Positions 34,076-42,143 of a DNA stretch of 64,000 nucleotides are shown here, one piece after another (the stretch's first letter is position 1; each line of letters starts with the position of its first letter). The stretch covers positions 97,523-161,522 of the forward strand of contig JAPPNU010000012.1 of the NCBI GenBank assembly GCA_028873695.1. Reading direction: 5' to 3'. A program made the position numbers and the translations under genes. The notes beneath the pieces are model-generated. The model worked only from the letters and a program-made list of their open reading frames with translations, ran no database searches and was not told the DNA's origin. This stretch comes from Gemmatimonadota bacterium. Its GTDB lineage: Bacteria; Latescibacterota; UBA2968; GCA-2709665.

Positions 34076-35242
34076 GTGACGCAGGGCATGAGCGAGGATC
34101 CCCTTGCGATGACGCTCGGGGTCGAGGAAGAGTTCTTCCTTGTTGATCCGGGCACGCGCGATCTGCTGCCGGATCCGGACCGCGGCATTTTCGAGGACTG
34201 CGAGAACAACCGCGGGCCCCACAAGGTTGTGGCGGAGTTCCTTCGATCCCAGATCGAAACCACCACCAGAGTCTGCCAATCCGTAGCGGAGGTGCGCGAA
34301 GCGCTGGTGGAGACCCGACGCCTGGTTATCAATGCGGCGGCAAACCACGGCGCCGCGGTCATGGCCGCCTCCACGCATCCCTTTGCAGCCTGGCGCAACC
34401 AGGTCGTCACCGCCGGACGGCGTTACGAACAATTCGCCACGACCTATCAGCAGGCGGTTCGTGAACTGCTTGTCGGCGGGATGCACGTTCACGCGGGTTT
34501 CGGAGACGCGGACAGCCGCATAAGGGTGATGACGGCGTTGCGGCAGCACCTTCCGCTGCTCCATGCGCTTTCGGCCTCATCCCCGTTCAGCGGCGGCGGG
34601 GAAACGGGTTTCAAGTCCTACAGGATCACGCTCTTCAGCAGTCTGCCGCGCACGGGCCTTCCCGCGCCCCTCGGGACGTGGGACGAATTCGACCGTCTCG
34701 TATCCGAATACCAGCGCCTCGAATTCATCCAGGACAGCACCGAACTGTGGTGGCATATCCGGCCTTCCCGCGCCTATCCGACGGTTGAGTTGCGTATCTG
34801 CGACATCTGCCACACCATTGAGGAAGCGGTTTGCGTGGTCGCGTTATATGCTACTCTTGTGCGCCGCCTGCTCCGGCTGGATATGGAGGGCCGGCTTCCG
34901 CCGGAGCCGCCTACCGAGCTGATCGCCGAGAACTGCTGGCTCGCACAGCGATACGGCGTGCTTGCCTTCCTCGGCAATACCGGTGGAAAGGGACGCATGG
35001 ACATCGACGAACTCGCGCACTCACTCGTGGACGATCTAACGGAAGACGCGCGGGCGCTGCACTGCGAGCCCGAACTGCGCCATGCGCTGAACGTCATACG
35101 AAACGGTACCGGTGCGGACCGGCAGATCGACCATTTCCGCCTGCGGCGCCTGGAAGGCGATTCGGATCCGGAAGCCCTGCGGGAGGTTGTCGACCTCGTG
35201 GTAAAGGACACCCGACGCGGTATTCCGGGCCTGGACGGCTGA
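34076..35242 (+). CDS. Carboxylate-amine ligase, GCS2/YbdK family
   Basis: This 388-aa protein has LGVEEEFFLVDPGTRDL at the N-terminus and the GCS2-family segments SQIETTTRVC, GMHVHAGFGD and SRAYPTVELRICDICHT. Family members have weak glutamate-cysteine ligase activity or make other gamma-glutamyl-type amides with ATP; the natural substrate is often unknown. GTG 34076 lies 5-6 nt after GAGGAGG (34065-34071), which decides the start over the ATG at 34088. It heads a run of plus-strand genes with a channel and Mg transporters. Confidence 0.9.
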   Translation: MTQGMSEDPLAMTLGVEEEFFLVDPGTRDLLPDPDRGIFEDCENNRGPHKVVAEFLRSQIETTTRVCQSVAEVREALVETRRLVINAAANHGAAVMAASTHPFAAWRNQVVTAGRRYEQFATTYQQAVRELLVGGMHVHAGFGDADSRIRVMTALRQHLPLLHALSASSPFSGGGETGFKSYRITLFSSLPRTGLPAPLGTWDEFDRLVSEYQRLEFIQDSTELWWHIRPSRAYPTVELRICDICHTIEEAVCVVALYATLVRRLLRLDMEGRLPPEPPTELIAENCWLAQRYGVLAFLGNTGGKGRMDIDELAHSLVDDLTEDARALHCEPELRHALNVIRNGTGADRQIDHFRLRRLEGDSDPEALREVVDLVVKDTRRGIPGLDG

Positions 35243-35415
35243 CCGGTGTCGCCGTACGCGGCAGAGACCTCGACGACACCGGCCCGCGGCGACCCCTTGA
35301 AGAGGATTGCGAAGAAAGGAAACCCCGGCAGGAGCATAGCGTCCGCAGCGCGGAAAAAAACGGGACGGCAATAAGCAGTTGTTCCGGAGTGAACAGATGA
35401 GAAAGGTCCTGTGAA

Positions 35416-36228
35416 GTGTCTTACCAGGAAGTGATCGCCCAACTCAAGGCGCAGGTCCAGCATATCGCCCACCAGGTGATCGATGCCGCGCCCCGGATTG
35501 CGGGGGCCCTCGCCCTGGCGCTACTCGGACTGGCGCTGGCTTATCTGGTGCGCGCACTGAGCCGCAGGTTGATCGCCGGTCTGGACCGGCTGATGCCGCG
35601 CCTCAGGCTCCACACCCGGCGGGGCCAGGAATTCCGGACCGCGGCCGGCTGGGCCGTAGGCCGCGTGCTTTTCTGGATGGTTCTCCTCTTTTTTCTTACC
35701 GTGGCCACCGAAATTCTCGGGCTGCCCGTGGTGTCCGTCTGGCTCAACGGCATTGTCGTCTATCTGCCGCAGTTCCTCGCCGCCGTTCTGATTCTGTTCG
35801 CCGGCCTGGTCGGCGGGCAGTTTCTCAGGGACGTCATCGTGTCAACGGGAATTGCCTACGCGGCGGCCCTTGCGCGCCTGGGTCAGATGTCCGTGGTGAT
35901 CGCGAGTTCCCTCATCGCCGTGAGACAGGCCGGACTCAATGTAGACCTTCTCACCAGCGGATTGCTTCTCGTGCTGGGTATCGTCCTTCTTGGCAGCGTC
36001 CTGACCTTTGCGCTGGGGGCCCGAACCACCGTGGCCAATATTCTGGCCTCTTATTATCTGCAGAAGACCTACAGGGTCGGCCACCGCGTCAGCGTGGGGA
36101 ACTACCAGGGAGAGATTGTCCGGATTACGGCCACCGCCGTGGTGCTGGATGCAGAGGAAGGGCGAATCACACTGCCGGCATCGGTCTTTGCCGAACAGGC
36201 GTCTATATTGCTCGTAGAGAGGAAGTGA
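35416..36228 (+). CDS. Mechanosensitive-channel (MscS)-like membrane protein
   Basis: This 270-aa protein has about five hydrophobic segments, including IAGALALALLGLALAYLVRAL and LPQFLAAVLILFAGLVGGQFL. It then has a short MscS-type beta domain (YRVGHRVSVGNYQGEIVRITATAVVLDAEEGRITLPASVFAEQ). The typical pore helix is replaced by a GARTTVANILASYYLQ segment. It probably forms or modulates a small inner-membrane channel. The start is GTG 35416, shortly after AAAGG. Its stop lies 4 bp before the MgtE-N gene, so the two are co-transcribed. Confidence 0.85.
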   Translation: MSYQEVIAQLKAQVQHIAHQVIDAAPRIAGALALALLGLALAYLVRALSRRLIAGLDRLMPRLRLHTRRGQEFRTAAGWAVGRVLFWMVLLFFLTVATEILGLPVVSVWLNGIVVYLPQFLAAVLILFAGLVGGQFLRDVIVSTGIAYAAALARLGQMSVVIASSLIAVRQAGLNVDLLTSGLLLVLGIVLLGSVLTFALGARTTVANILASYYLQKTYRVGHRVSVGNYQGEIVRITATAVVLDAEEGRITLPASVFAEQASILLVERK

Positions 36229-36232
36229 GACC

Positions 36233-37075
36233 ATGAACGATGTTTCCAATCTGGTACATCACTTTGTCCGCAACCACGCCGCGGAAGCCGCCCGCGTTCT
36301 TGAAAACTGCACACTGGACGAGTTGGCGCTGTTCTTTGCCCAGACCCCGTCAGATCTGGCAACTCCCCTTTTCGACACGATGGAATCGAGTATTGCCGCG
36401 GCATGTCTGGAGCGTATGCCGGCCGAGGAAGCGGCGGCCGCCCTGGGGGGGCTGGCCGCAGACCGGGCTGCGCATCTCGTTCGCCGCCTGGCGCCGAAGT
36501 CGAAGACGGGGATCCAGGAAGCGTTGCCGGACGACTTTTCCAGGCATCTGAATCCATTGCTTCGCTATCGGGAGGAGACGGCCGGCGCACTGATGCAGTC
36601 GCTGGTCTTCACGGTCCAGCCCGAAGTCTCCGCCGGCGAGGCGTTGTCCAGATTGCAGACCAGTCCGGTCCGGGTCCTGAACTACGTTTACGTTGTAGCG
36701 CGGGACAGCACGCTGTCAGGGGTCTTCAGTCTCCGGGAGCTTCTCGCCGCCGATGAAGCGGAGGCCGCATCCGTGATCATGAATAGAGACGTGAGGTTTC
36801 TGCGAACGGACGATTCACTGGCGGCGGTGACTGCTCACCCGTCCTGGAAGGACTTTCACACACTCCCGGTTCTGGACGAGCAGGATCTCTTCGCCGGCGC
36901 GCTGAGGCACAAGACCCTCCGTCAGCTGTCGAGAGTCGCGGACCGGTTCCAGCACGCCGGACAGGCCGGCGCGGCACTGGGAGAACTCTATCGCATCGGG
37001 TTGACGGCGCTTGCGAAGGGCGCCCTGGGAGCAGAAGACCTCCAGGCGACGGCGGCCGATCAACCGGGTCGTTAG
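36233..37075 (+). CDS. Stand-alone MgtE N-terminal/CBS-domain protein (no membrane part)
   Basis: This 280-aa soluble protein has a helical superhelix of MgtE-N type (residues about 1-110: AAEAARVLENCTLDELALFFAQ, AAAALGGLAADRAAHLVRRL). The CBS-type region is residues about 115-230, starting YREETAGALMQSLVFTVQPEVS. There is no membrane domain. In MgtE these two cytoplasmic domains sense Mg2+ and gate the channel. A free copy directly upstream of a full MgtE suggests a regulatory partner, perhaps forming mixed dimers. AGGAAGTGAG precedes the ATG. Confidence 0.85.
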   Translation: MNDVSNLVHHFVRNHAAEAARVLENCTLDELALFFAQTPSDLATPLFDTMESSIAAACLERMPAEEAAAALGGLAADRAAHLVRRLAPKSKTGIQEALPDDFSRHLNPLLRYREETAGALMQSLVFTVQPEVSAGEALSRLQTSPVRVLNYVYVVARDSTLSGVFSLRELLAADEAEAASVIMNRDVRFLRTDDSLAAVTAHPSWKDFHTLPVLDEQDLFAGALRHKTLRQLSRVADRFQHAGQAGAALGELYRIGLTALAKGALGAEDLQATAADQPGR

Positions 37076-37195
37076 AGCCGGTCTCGCAACGCGACGTATC
37101 CTGCCCGAATCTCAGTTCTCTTCTACCGGTCTTTGGGGCTGCGTGAGATCTCCGAAGCAACAACCGATGAGCGCTTTTCCGGCAAGGAGTCAGGC

Positions 37196-38515
37196 ATGAC
37201 GAATGACACGAAGGCCTCGCGGGCCCTGATCAGGGCCTTTTTTCATCTGCATCCAGGTGAGGCCGCCCGCGCGCTGGCATCAACGCCCGTGCCCGAAGCG
37301 ATTGAGCAGCTGGAAGCCCAGGCCGGCGAGCGGGCCGCACAGGTCTTCGAGCGAATGGACCCGGACCGGGCCGTCGTGCTCGTGGAGAACATGGGTGAAG
37401 CGCTCTTCCAGCGACTCTGGACGGCGATGGACGAAAACGTCGCGGCTTCAATCCTGGCCCGTCTTTCGCCGGAGAGCCGTACCGAACGACTGGCCGTACT
37501 TCCTTCCGGATTGGCTGGCGAAATGGAGGTGCTGATGAGCTATCCACCCGGATCGGCGGGGCAGATCATGGATAGCTCGGTGACCGTGTTCAGCGCCGAG
37601 GAGACCGCCGAGGAAGCGCTCACCCGCATCCGGTCGTTTCCGGAACGGCGCATTCACGATCTGTGCGTGGTGGACGATGACGGGTCGCTGACCGCCGTAC
37701 TTACGCTTCAGGAGGTTGCGGTAGCCCAGCCTGGCGACCGCCTCGGGCAACTGGCGAAGGGTCCGCCCGTGTGCGTGCAGGCCATGTCATCGAGGGAGGA
37801 AGTGGTGGAGCTGCTCGAGGCTCACAAACTGGCGTCGCTGCCGGTGATCGGTGGGGTGGACGGGCGGCTCTGCGGAATCATCCGCCACGATGCTCTGGTG
37901 GATGCCGCCAGGCACGAGGCGAGCGAAAATCTGGTGACAATGGTTGGCGCGGGACGGGAGGAACGCGCTCTTTCAGGACCCGTTCTGGCGGTGCGGAAGC
38001 GGTTGCCCTGGCTGCAGGTCAATCTGGCCACGGCCTTTCTCGCCGCCGCCGCCGTGGCCCTGTTCGAGGATACGATCGCCCGGTTTACCGCCCTGGCAAT
38101 ATTCCTGCCGGTGGTTGCCGGACAGGCGGGCAATACCGGCGCGCAGGCCCTGGCAGTGACGTCTCGCGGCCTGGCTCTCCGTGAATTCAGGCCGCGCCGC
38201 TGGTTTCGCGTTGCCCGAAAGGAACTGCTGGCCGGGTGTGTCAACGGGGTAGCCATTGCGCTCGTTGCGTCTCTGGCGGCCTATCTGTGGTCCGGTACGC
38301 CCGGGCTTCCCCTCGTGCTGGCCGTATCGATGGTGTTTTCGATGTCAATGGCCAGTCTTTCAGGCGCGCTCATTCCCATTATCCTCACCGCCCTGGGGAA
38401 GGACCCGGCCCAGTCGGCGTCAATTTTCCTGACAACCGTAACGGACGTCATCGGGTTCGTCAGCTTCCTGGGCCTCGCTACTGTGGTGGCCCGATCTTTC
38501 GGGATGGCCCTTTAG
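37196..38515 (+). CDS. mgtE: Magnesium transporter MgtE
   Basis: This 439-aa protein has an MgtE N-domain (about 1-125) and tandem CBS domains (about 127-250, from YPPGSAGQIMDSSV). Its five-helix channel domain contains LPVVAGQAGNTGAQALAVTSRGLAL and FLTTVTDVIGFVSFLGLA, the conserved Mg2+ pore segments. It mediates Mg2+ uptake through the inner membrane, gated by cytoplasmic Mg2+. ATG 37196 is preferred since AAGGAGT lies 7 nt upstream. Confidence 0.95.
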   Translation: MTNDTKASRALIRAFFHLHPGEAARALASTPVPEAIEQLEAQAGERAAQVFERMDPDRAVVLVENMGEALFQRLWTAMDENVAASILARLSPESRTERLAVLPSGLAGEMEVLMSYPPGSAGQIMDSSVTVFSAEETAEEALTRIRSFPERRIHDLCVVDDDGSLTAVLTLQEVAVAQPGDRLGQLAKGPPVCVQAMSSREEVVELLEAHKLASLPVIGGVDGRLCGIIRHDALVDAARHEASENLVTMVGAGREERALSGPVLAVRKRLPWLQVNLATAFLAAAAVALFEDTIARFTALAIFLPVVAGQAGNTGAQALAVTSRGLALREFRPRRWFRVARKELLAGCVNGVAIALVASLAAYLWSGTPGLPLVLAVSMVFSMSMASLSGALIPIILTALGKDPAQSASIFLTTVTDVIGFVSFLGLATVVARSFGMAL

Positions 38516-38983
38516 AAAAGGAAGAAGGAAGAAGGAAAAAGGAAGAAATAGCGGTATCGTTGACGTCTGTCACTTCTACAATAGGACTCTCGCAAAATTC
38601 GAATGGAAGAGGATTGCTGAGGAAAGCGGAAGACCGTTGGGGTGCGGTGTTGTCGTCTCCCCGCTCCCGTCTCCCGGACATACCCCCTGGCCCCCTATCT
38701 GAAGGAAGAAGGAAGTCAGAGTGTCTTTAGATGACCGGCACGCGAAATCTGTTTTCCTCCCTCTCTCCCACCGGGAGAGAGGTCTGGGCGGCGGGGAGCG
38801 GTGGCTTTTGCTCTTGCCTTTGGCTGACGGCTGATAGCTGACAGCTTTTCCTGAGAGGGCCGGGGAGAGAGGTCTGGGCGGTGTGGAGCGGTGGATCTTG
38901 ATTTTGCCTTTCGTTCTTGGTTCAGGCTGACTGCTGATGGCTGATAGCTGACGGCTGCTCTTGATCTCCAGGATTTCGACTCT
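38516..38983. repeat. Intergenic repeat-rich region, no gene seen
   Basis: After the mgtE stop the gap contains purine-rich 'aggaagaagg' tracts, a 'ccccctggcccc' module near 38680, two 'gggagagaggtctgggcgg' modules (about 38770 and 38865) and two GGCTGATAGCTGAC-type runs (38821-38849, 38925-38957). The combination equals that at 868-966 and 52300-52414, so these modules travel together. Confidence 0.7.
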
Positions 38984-39757
38984 CTATTTCCGGGGCAGCG
39001 CCGACTTCGTCGTCTTGATCAGGTCGATAATATCGTCTGTTACGTCCATCACGTGGACCCCCGCCGGCACGACAAATTCGAACTGCTCTTCGTCCACCTT
39101 TACGTTTGTATTCAAATCCTCAAATCGCCGTGACAGCAACTCCCGGTCCTCGGCGTCAAAGTACCGCACGTCCCTCACCAGTCCATCCTCAGGGTGAACA
39201 GAAAAACGGACCCTGGAAGGCGGATCCGGAAGCTCGGCAAACAGCAGCGTGACCTCCGGTGCGGCTTCGAAAACCCGAAGGATCTCGCCTTTCAACGTGT
39301 CCGTCCCGGAATAGCGGATAGACTTCCACTCGAGCGCGCGGAAAGGCCGCATGGGATTCGACTGGTCGGCATCCGCTTCCACCTGCGTCGCCCGGTAGAC
39401 TCTTGCCATGTTTATCCGGTAGACGATCTTCTCCTCGGGGTCGTAACGCCACATCAGGCTGCCGTCAGACACAATCGTCTGGCGGATCCGGCCGGCGAGC
39501 ACACGGGCAACGCGCATCCTTGCCGGCGTCTGAGCGGTGACGTCGTCCAGGATTTCGTATTGCTCCCCTTCTACCGTCAACAGGGTCCTGACGCGGAATG
39601 CACACGTCTTGACTGACTTCAGCTTTTCCTGAATGGCGACCATCAGACCATCGGTCTTCGCATCCCCGGTTGACATCTTGTCCGCGCCTGCCCGCCCGCC
39701 AACTGCCAGCGTACACAGGGAAAGGCAAACCATCAGCGTCGTCCGAACGGCAATCAT
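38984..39757 (-). CDS. Secreted LolA-like outer-membrane lipoprotein-sorting-type protein
   Basis: This 257-aa protein has a signal peptide (TTLMVCLSLCTLAVGGRAGA). A mature LolA/LolB-like half-barrel follows, with paired strands such as RVRTLLTVEGEQYEILDDVTA, IVSDGSLMWRYDPEEKIVYRI and VRDVRYFDAEDRELLSRRFEDL. Such proteins bind acyl chains of lipoproteins or other lipids in the periplasm. AGGAG lies 7 nt before ATG 39757. No lolCDE genes are nearby, so the cargo is unknown. Confidence 0.82.
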   Translation of the reverse strand: MIAVRTTLMVCLSLCTLAVGGRAGADKMSTGDAKTDGLMVAIQEKLKSVKTCAFRVRTLLTVEGEQYEILDDVTAQTPARMRVARVLAGRIRQTIVSDGSLMWRYDPEEKIVYRINMARVYRATQVEADADQSNPMRPFRALEWKSIRYSGTDTLKGEILRVFEAAPEVTLLFAELPDPPSRVRFSVHPEDGLVRDVRYFDAEDRELLSRRFEDLNTNVKVDEEQFEFVVPAGVHVMDVTDDIIDLIKTTKSALPRK

Positions 39758-39905
39758 GTCGCAACTCCTTTCGTGGGCGGCGGGTCCGGGACGCCCCACT
39801 CAGTCGGACGGGAGTCGTTTCCGCGCCGGACGCCCCGCCGCGCCGTCTATCCAGTCTGAATGTCCCCCGTTCGTTCCCGCCCGGACGTCCATCGCGATGC
39901 GCCCG

Positions 39906-40646
39906 TTACAATTTACGGAATATCATCCCCACAACCAACCCCGCGGCCAGCGCCACGAGAACCGAGACGATGCCGTAAAGACCCCCGTGTTGGAAGGCGA
40001 CGTCGGAAAGCACCCGTACAAGCCCGGTTTTTTCGACAGAAATCGACTGTACGGTTTTCGAGATAAGCGTGTATCCGTTGAAACAATAAAGCGTGGCGCG
40101 ATAGGTTCCGGGCCGAACCGCGGGCGGGACACGGAATTCCGCGCGGAATTCGGCAAACACGCCGTCCCGGTCGGAAAACGCCACCGAACCCGGCCGGACA
40201 GCGTAGAACCCCTGCAGGGTTTTCAGTCGAAGGAATTCGTCGAATACGAACCCGTCGTCGCCCGGAGGCGCCTGCTCGATGGAGACGCTTCGTCGAAGCG
40301 CGCCGAACCCCTCCCCAACGGCTTCCAGCTGACGAACGAGGTCCGTAGAATCGCTTGAGGCGGCGATCATATAAAGCCCGGGCAGCGCGTCGAACACGAC
40401 ACTGCCCGTACTCACCCACAAGAGTCCGCGTTTGTCCTTTCTGCGATATGCCGCGGGACGCCGTTCCCCTTCCAGTTTCAGAACGATCTGGCAGTCTCTC
40501 CGGACCGTCCCGGTCGCGACCAGTCCGGCGCCCCTGAAAAAGAGGTCGACCTCGACGCGCGAGGGAGACACCTGGAGCGACGGTTCCGCCGCGCACGGAA
40601 GCGCAAGAAGCATCGACAACACACCGGCCCCGACCCGGCAGATCAT
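39906..40646 (-). CDS. TIGR02186/PF09608-type secreted, C-terminally anchored protein
   Basis: This 246-aa protein has a signal peptide (MICRVGAGVLSMLLALPCAAE). A periplasmic beta-rich domain begins VSPSRVEVDLFFRGAGLVATG, and a single C-terminal membrane helix is VSVLVALAAGLVVGMIF. The pattern agrees with the 'putative transmembrane' family TIGR02186/PF09608, which is known next to TauE/SafE transporters. Here its ATG overlaps the TSUP stop by 4 bp (ATGA), so the two are translationally coupled. Function unknown; an accessory role in anion export or sensing is inferred. Confidence 0.8.
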   Translation of the reverse strand: MICRVGAGVLSMLLALPCAAEPSLQVSPSRVEVDLFFRGAGLVATGTVRRDCQIVLKLEGERRPAAYRRKDKRGLLWVSTGSVVFDALPGLYMIAASSDSTDLVRQLEAVGEGFGALRRSVSIEQAPPGDDGFVFDEFLRLKTLQGFYAVRPGSVAFSDRDGVFAEFRAEFRVPPAVRPGTYRATLYCFNGYTLISKTVQSISVEKTGLVRVLSDVAFQHGGLYGIVSVLVALAAGLVVGMIFRKL

Positions 40647-41674
40647 GCGGGCCCTCCCCGCTCGGCAAGCAGTATGGCCGGCGCCGACAGCAGATCCGAA
40701 AGCATCTTTCCCATCACCAGGAGCACAATCGCAGCGAGAAGCAACTTGAACTGCTCCGCCCCGAGGCGTCTGCCGATCCGGACCCCCGCCTGGGTCCCCA
40801 GCGTTGACCCTGCAAGCAGCATCAGCGCCAGCACGAAATCCACCGTATGATTGGTATATGCGTGCAGCAGGGTAACGTTTATGCACGTAAACATCACCTG
40901 CAAAAGGCTGGTTCCCACCACCACGGGCATGGGCATCTTCAGCAGGTACAACATCGTCGGAACCATAATGAATCCGCCGCCCACGCCCATAATCGCGGCG
41001 AGCATGCCCACCAGGATTCCCAGTCCCAGCGGAACAATCAGGGACATGGTGGTTCCGGCCGTCTCAAACCGGGTTTTCCACGGCAGCGTACGGTTGAGCC
41101 GGACGAACCATGACGCCAGATTACCTATTTTGTTCACCCAGGCCAGCGGCCGCTCCGCCCAGGTTATCCGCAATTCCCGCCTCGCACGGAGCCCCGCGCT
41201 GACGACTGTCCCCTTGCGCAGCCCCAGAAGCCCGTCCACGAACATGATGCCGCCCACGGACGCCAGCATGAAGACGTAGCTGATATGTATGGCGAGATCC
41301 GCACTGCCGACCGCGCGCAACACCTTGATGAGCTGCACGCCGGCCGTGCCGCCGGCGAACCCGCCGACAATCAACAATGTGGCCATCCGCAGATCGACGT
41401 TTTTCAGCCTCCAGTGGGCATAGACCCCGGATGCCGAAGCCGCCACGATCTGATTGGCGTCCGATGCCGCTGCAATCGTGGGAGGTATCCCGATCATGAT
41501 CAACAGAGGCGTCAGCAGGAACCCGCCTCCCACGCCGAACAGACCGGAAAGCACACCCACACCGGCGCCCAACGCCAGCAAAAGCCATAGATTGACGCTT
41601 GTACCCGCAATGGGCAGATACAGAGAAAAATCCAAACCGCCCTCCCGAAACGTGCGACGCGCAATAGCCTTCAT
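40643..41674 (-). CDS. TSUP-family transporter (TauE/SafE)
   Basis: This 343-aa membrane protein has two homologous halves, each beginning with a glycine-rich helix (SGLFGVGGGFLLTPLLIMIGIPP and AIMGVGGGFIMVPTMLYLLKMP). This is the hallmark of the 4-TMS TauE/SafE (DUF81) family. It has about eight to nine helices, with an extended cytoplasmic loop (about 170-215) between the halves. Family members export sulfite, sulfoacetate or related sulfur oxyanions, or organic acids. It is coupled to the PF09608-type gene. ATG 41674 follows GGGAG. Confidence 0.92.
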   Translation of the reverse strand: MKAIARRTFREGGLDFSLYLPIAGTSVNLWLLLALGAGVGVLSGLFGVGGGFLLTPLLIMIGIPPTIAAASDANQIVAASASGVYAHWRLKNVDLRMATLLIVGGFAGGTAGVQLIKVLRAVGSADLAIHISYVFMLASVGGIMFVDGLLGLRKGTVVSAGLRARRELRITWAERPLAWVNKIGNLASWFVRLNRTLPWKTRFETAGTTMSLIVPLGLGILVGMLAAIMGVGGGFIMVPTMLYLLKMPMPVVVGTSLLQVMFTCINVTLLHAYTNHTVDFVLALMLLAGSTLGTQAGVRIGRRLGAEQFKLLLAAIVLLVMGKMLSDLLSAPAILLAERGGPA

Positions 41675-42143
41675 AATCTCCCACGCACAATGAAAAGTCA
41701 AGCGGAAACGCCCGGTTCAGCGCCGGCGAAAGAGACGAAAAATGCCGGCGGAACGCGAAAAAGACGGTCCAGGGGAGGAGTGATCACCCATTCCAAGTGT
41801 GCCCGGCCCGTGCCGTTTTCACTTTCAAATTCAACCGGTGCGGCTTAGATTTCCGTTGTGGTTGGCGTTCCCGGGAGCGAGGGCATTCCTGCCCTCGGCG
41901 TCGGAAAACGCGTCGCACACGGTGTTTTCCGCGAACCGGTGTTGGATTTAATGGGCGCGTCAGGTACTCGGCGCGGATATAGGCAGGTGACGCGTCGTTC
42001 GAGGGCAGGATGCCCTCGCTCCGGTTACGGGTGGATTGTGTCGTGATAGCGGGCAGATTGCCCTCGGTCGCACGGCGCTCGTGGCCGGTTTGGCGACTTC
42101 GGGACTTGGCCGGTTTCTGCGGCCATCCGTAAGGAGAGAATAT
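41675..42143. other. Divergent intergenic region with REPIN-like element
   Basis: Between the TSUP gene (minus) and the ThDP enzyme (plus), most of this gap is the palindromic element at 41874-42022. AAGGAGAG at 42131-42138 is the ribosome site of the ThDP gene. No gene was recognised. Confidence 0.6.
41874..42022. mobile_element. REPIN/MITE-like element with palindromic ends, copy 1
   Basis: The left end (41874-41897) and right end (about 41999-42022) are inverted near-copies. Each contains the internal palindrome GAGGGCAGGATGCCCTC or its variant. The interior of about 100 bp, including GTCGCACACGGTGTTTTCC and GCGAACCGGT, is also shared with the copy at 55049-55196. Two copies sharing both ends and interior mark a non-autonomous mobile family. 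Confidence 0.85.
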
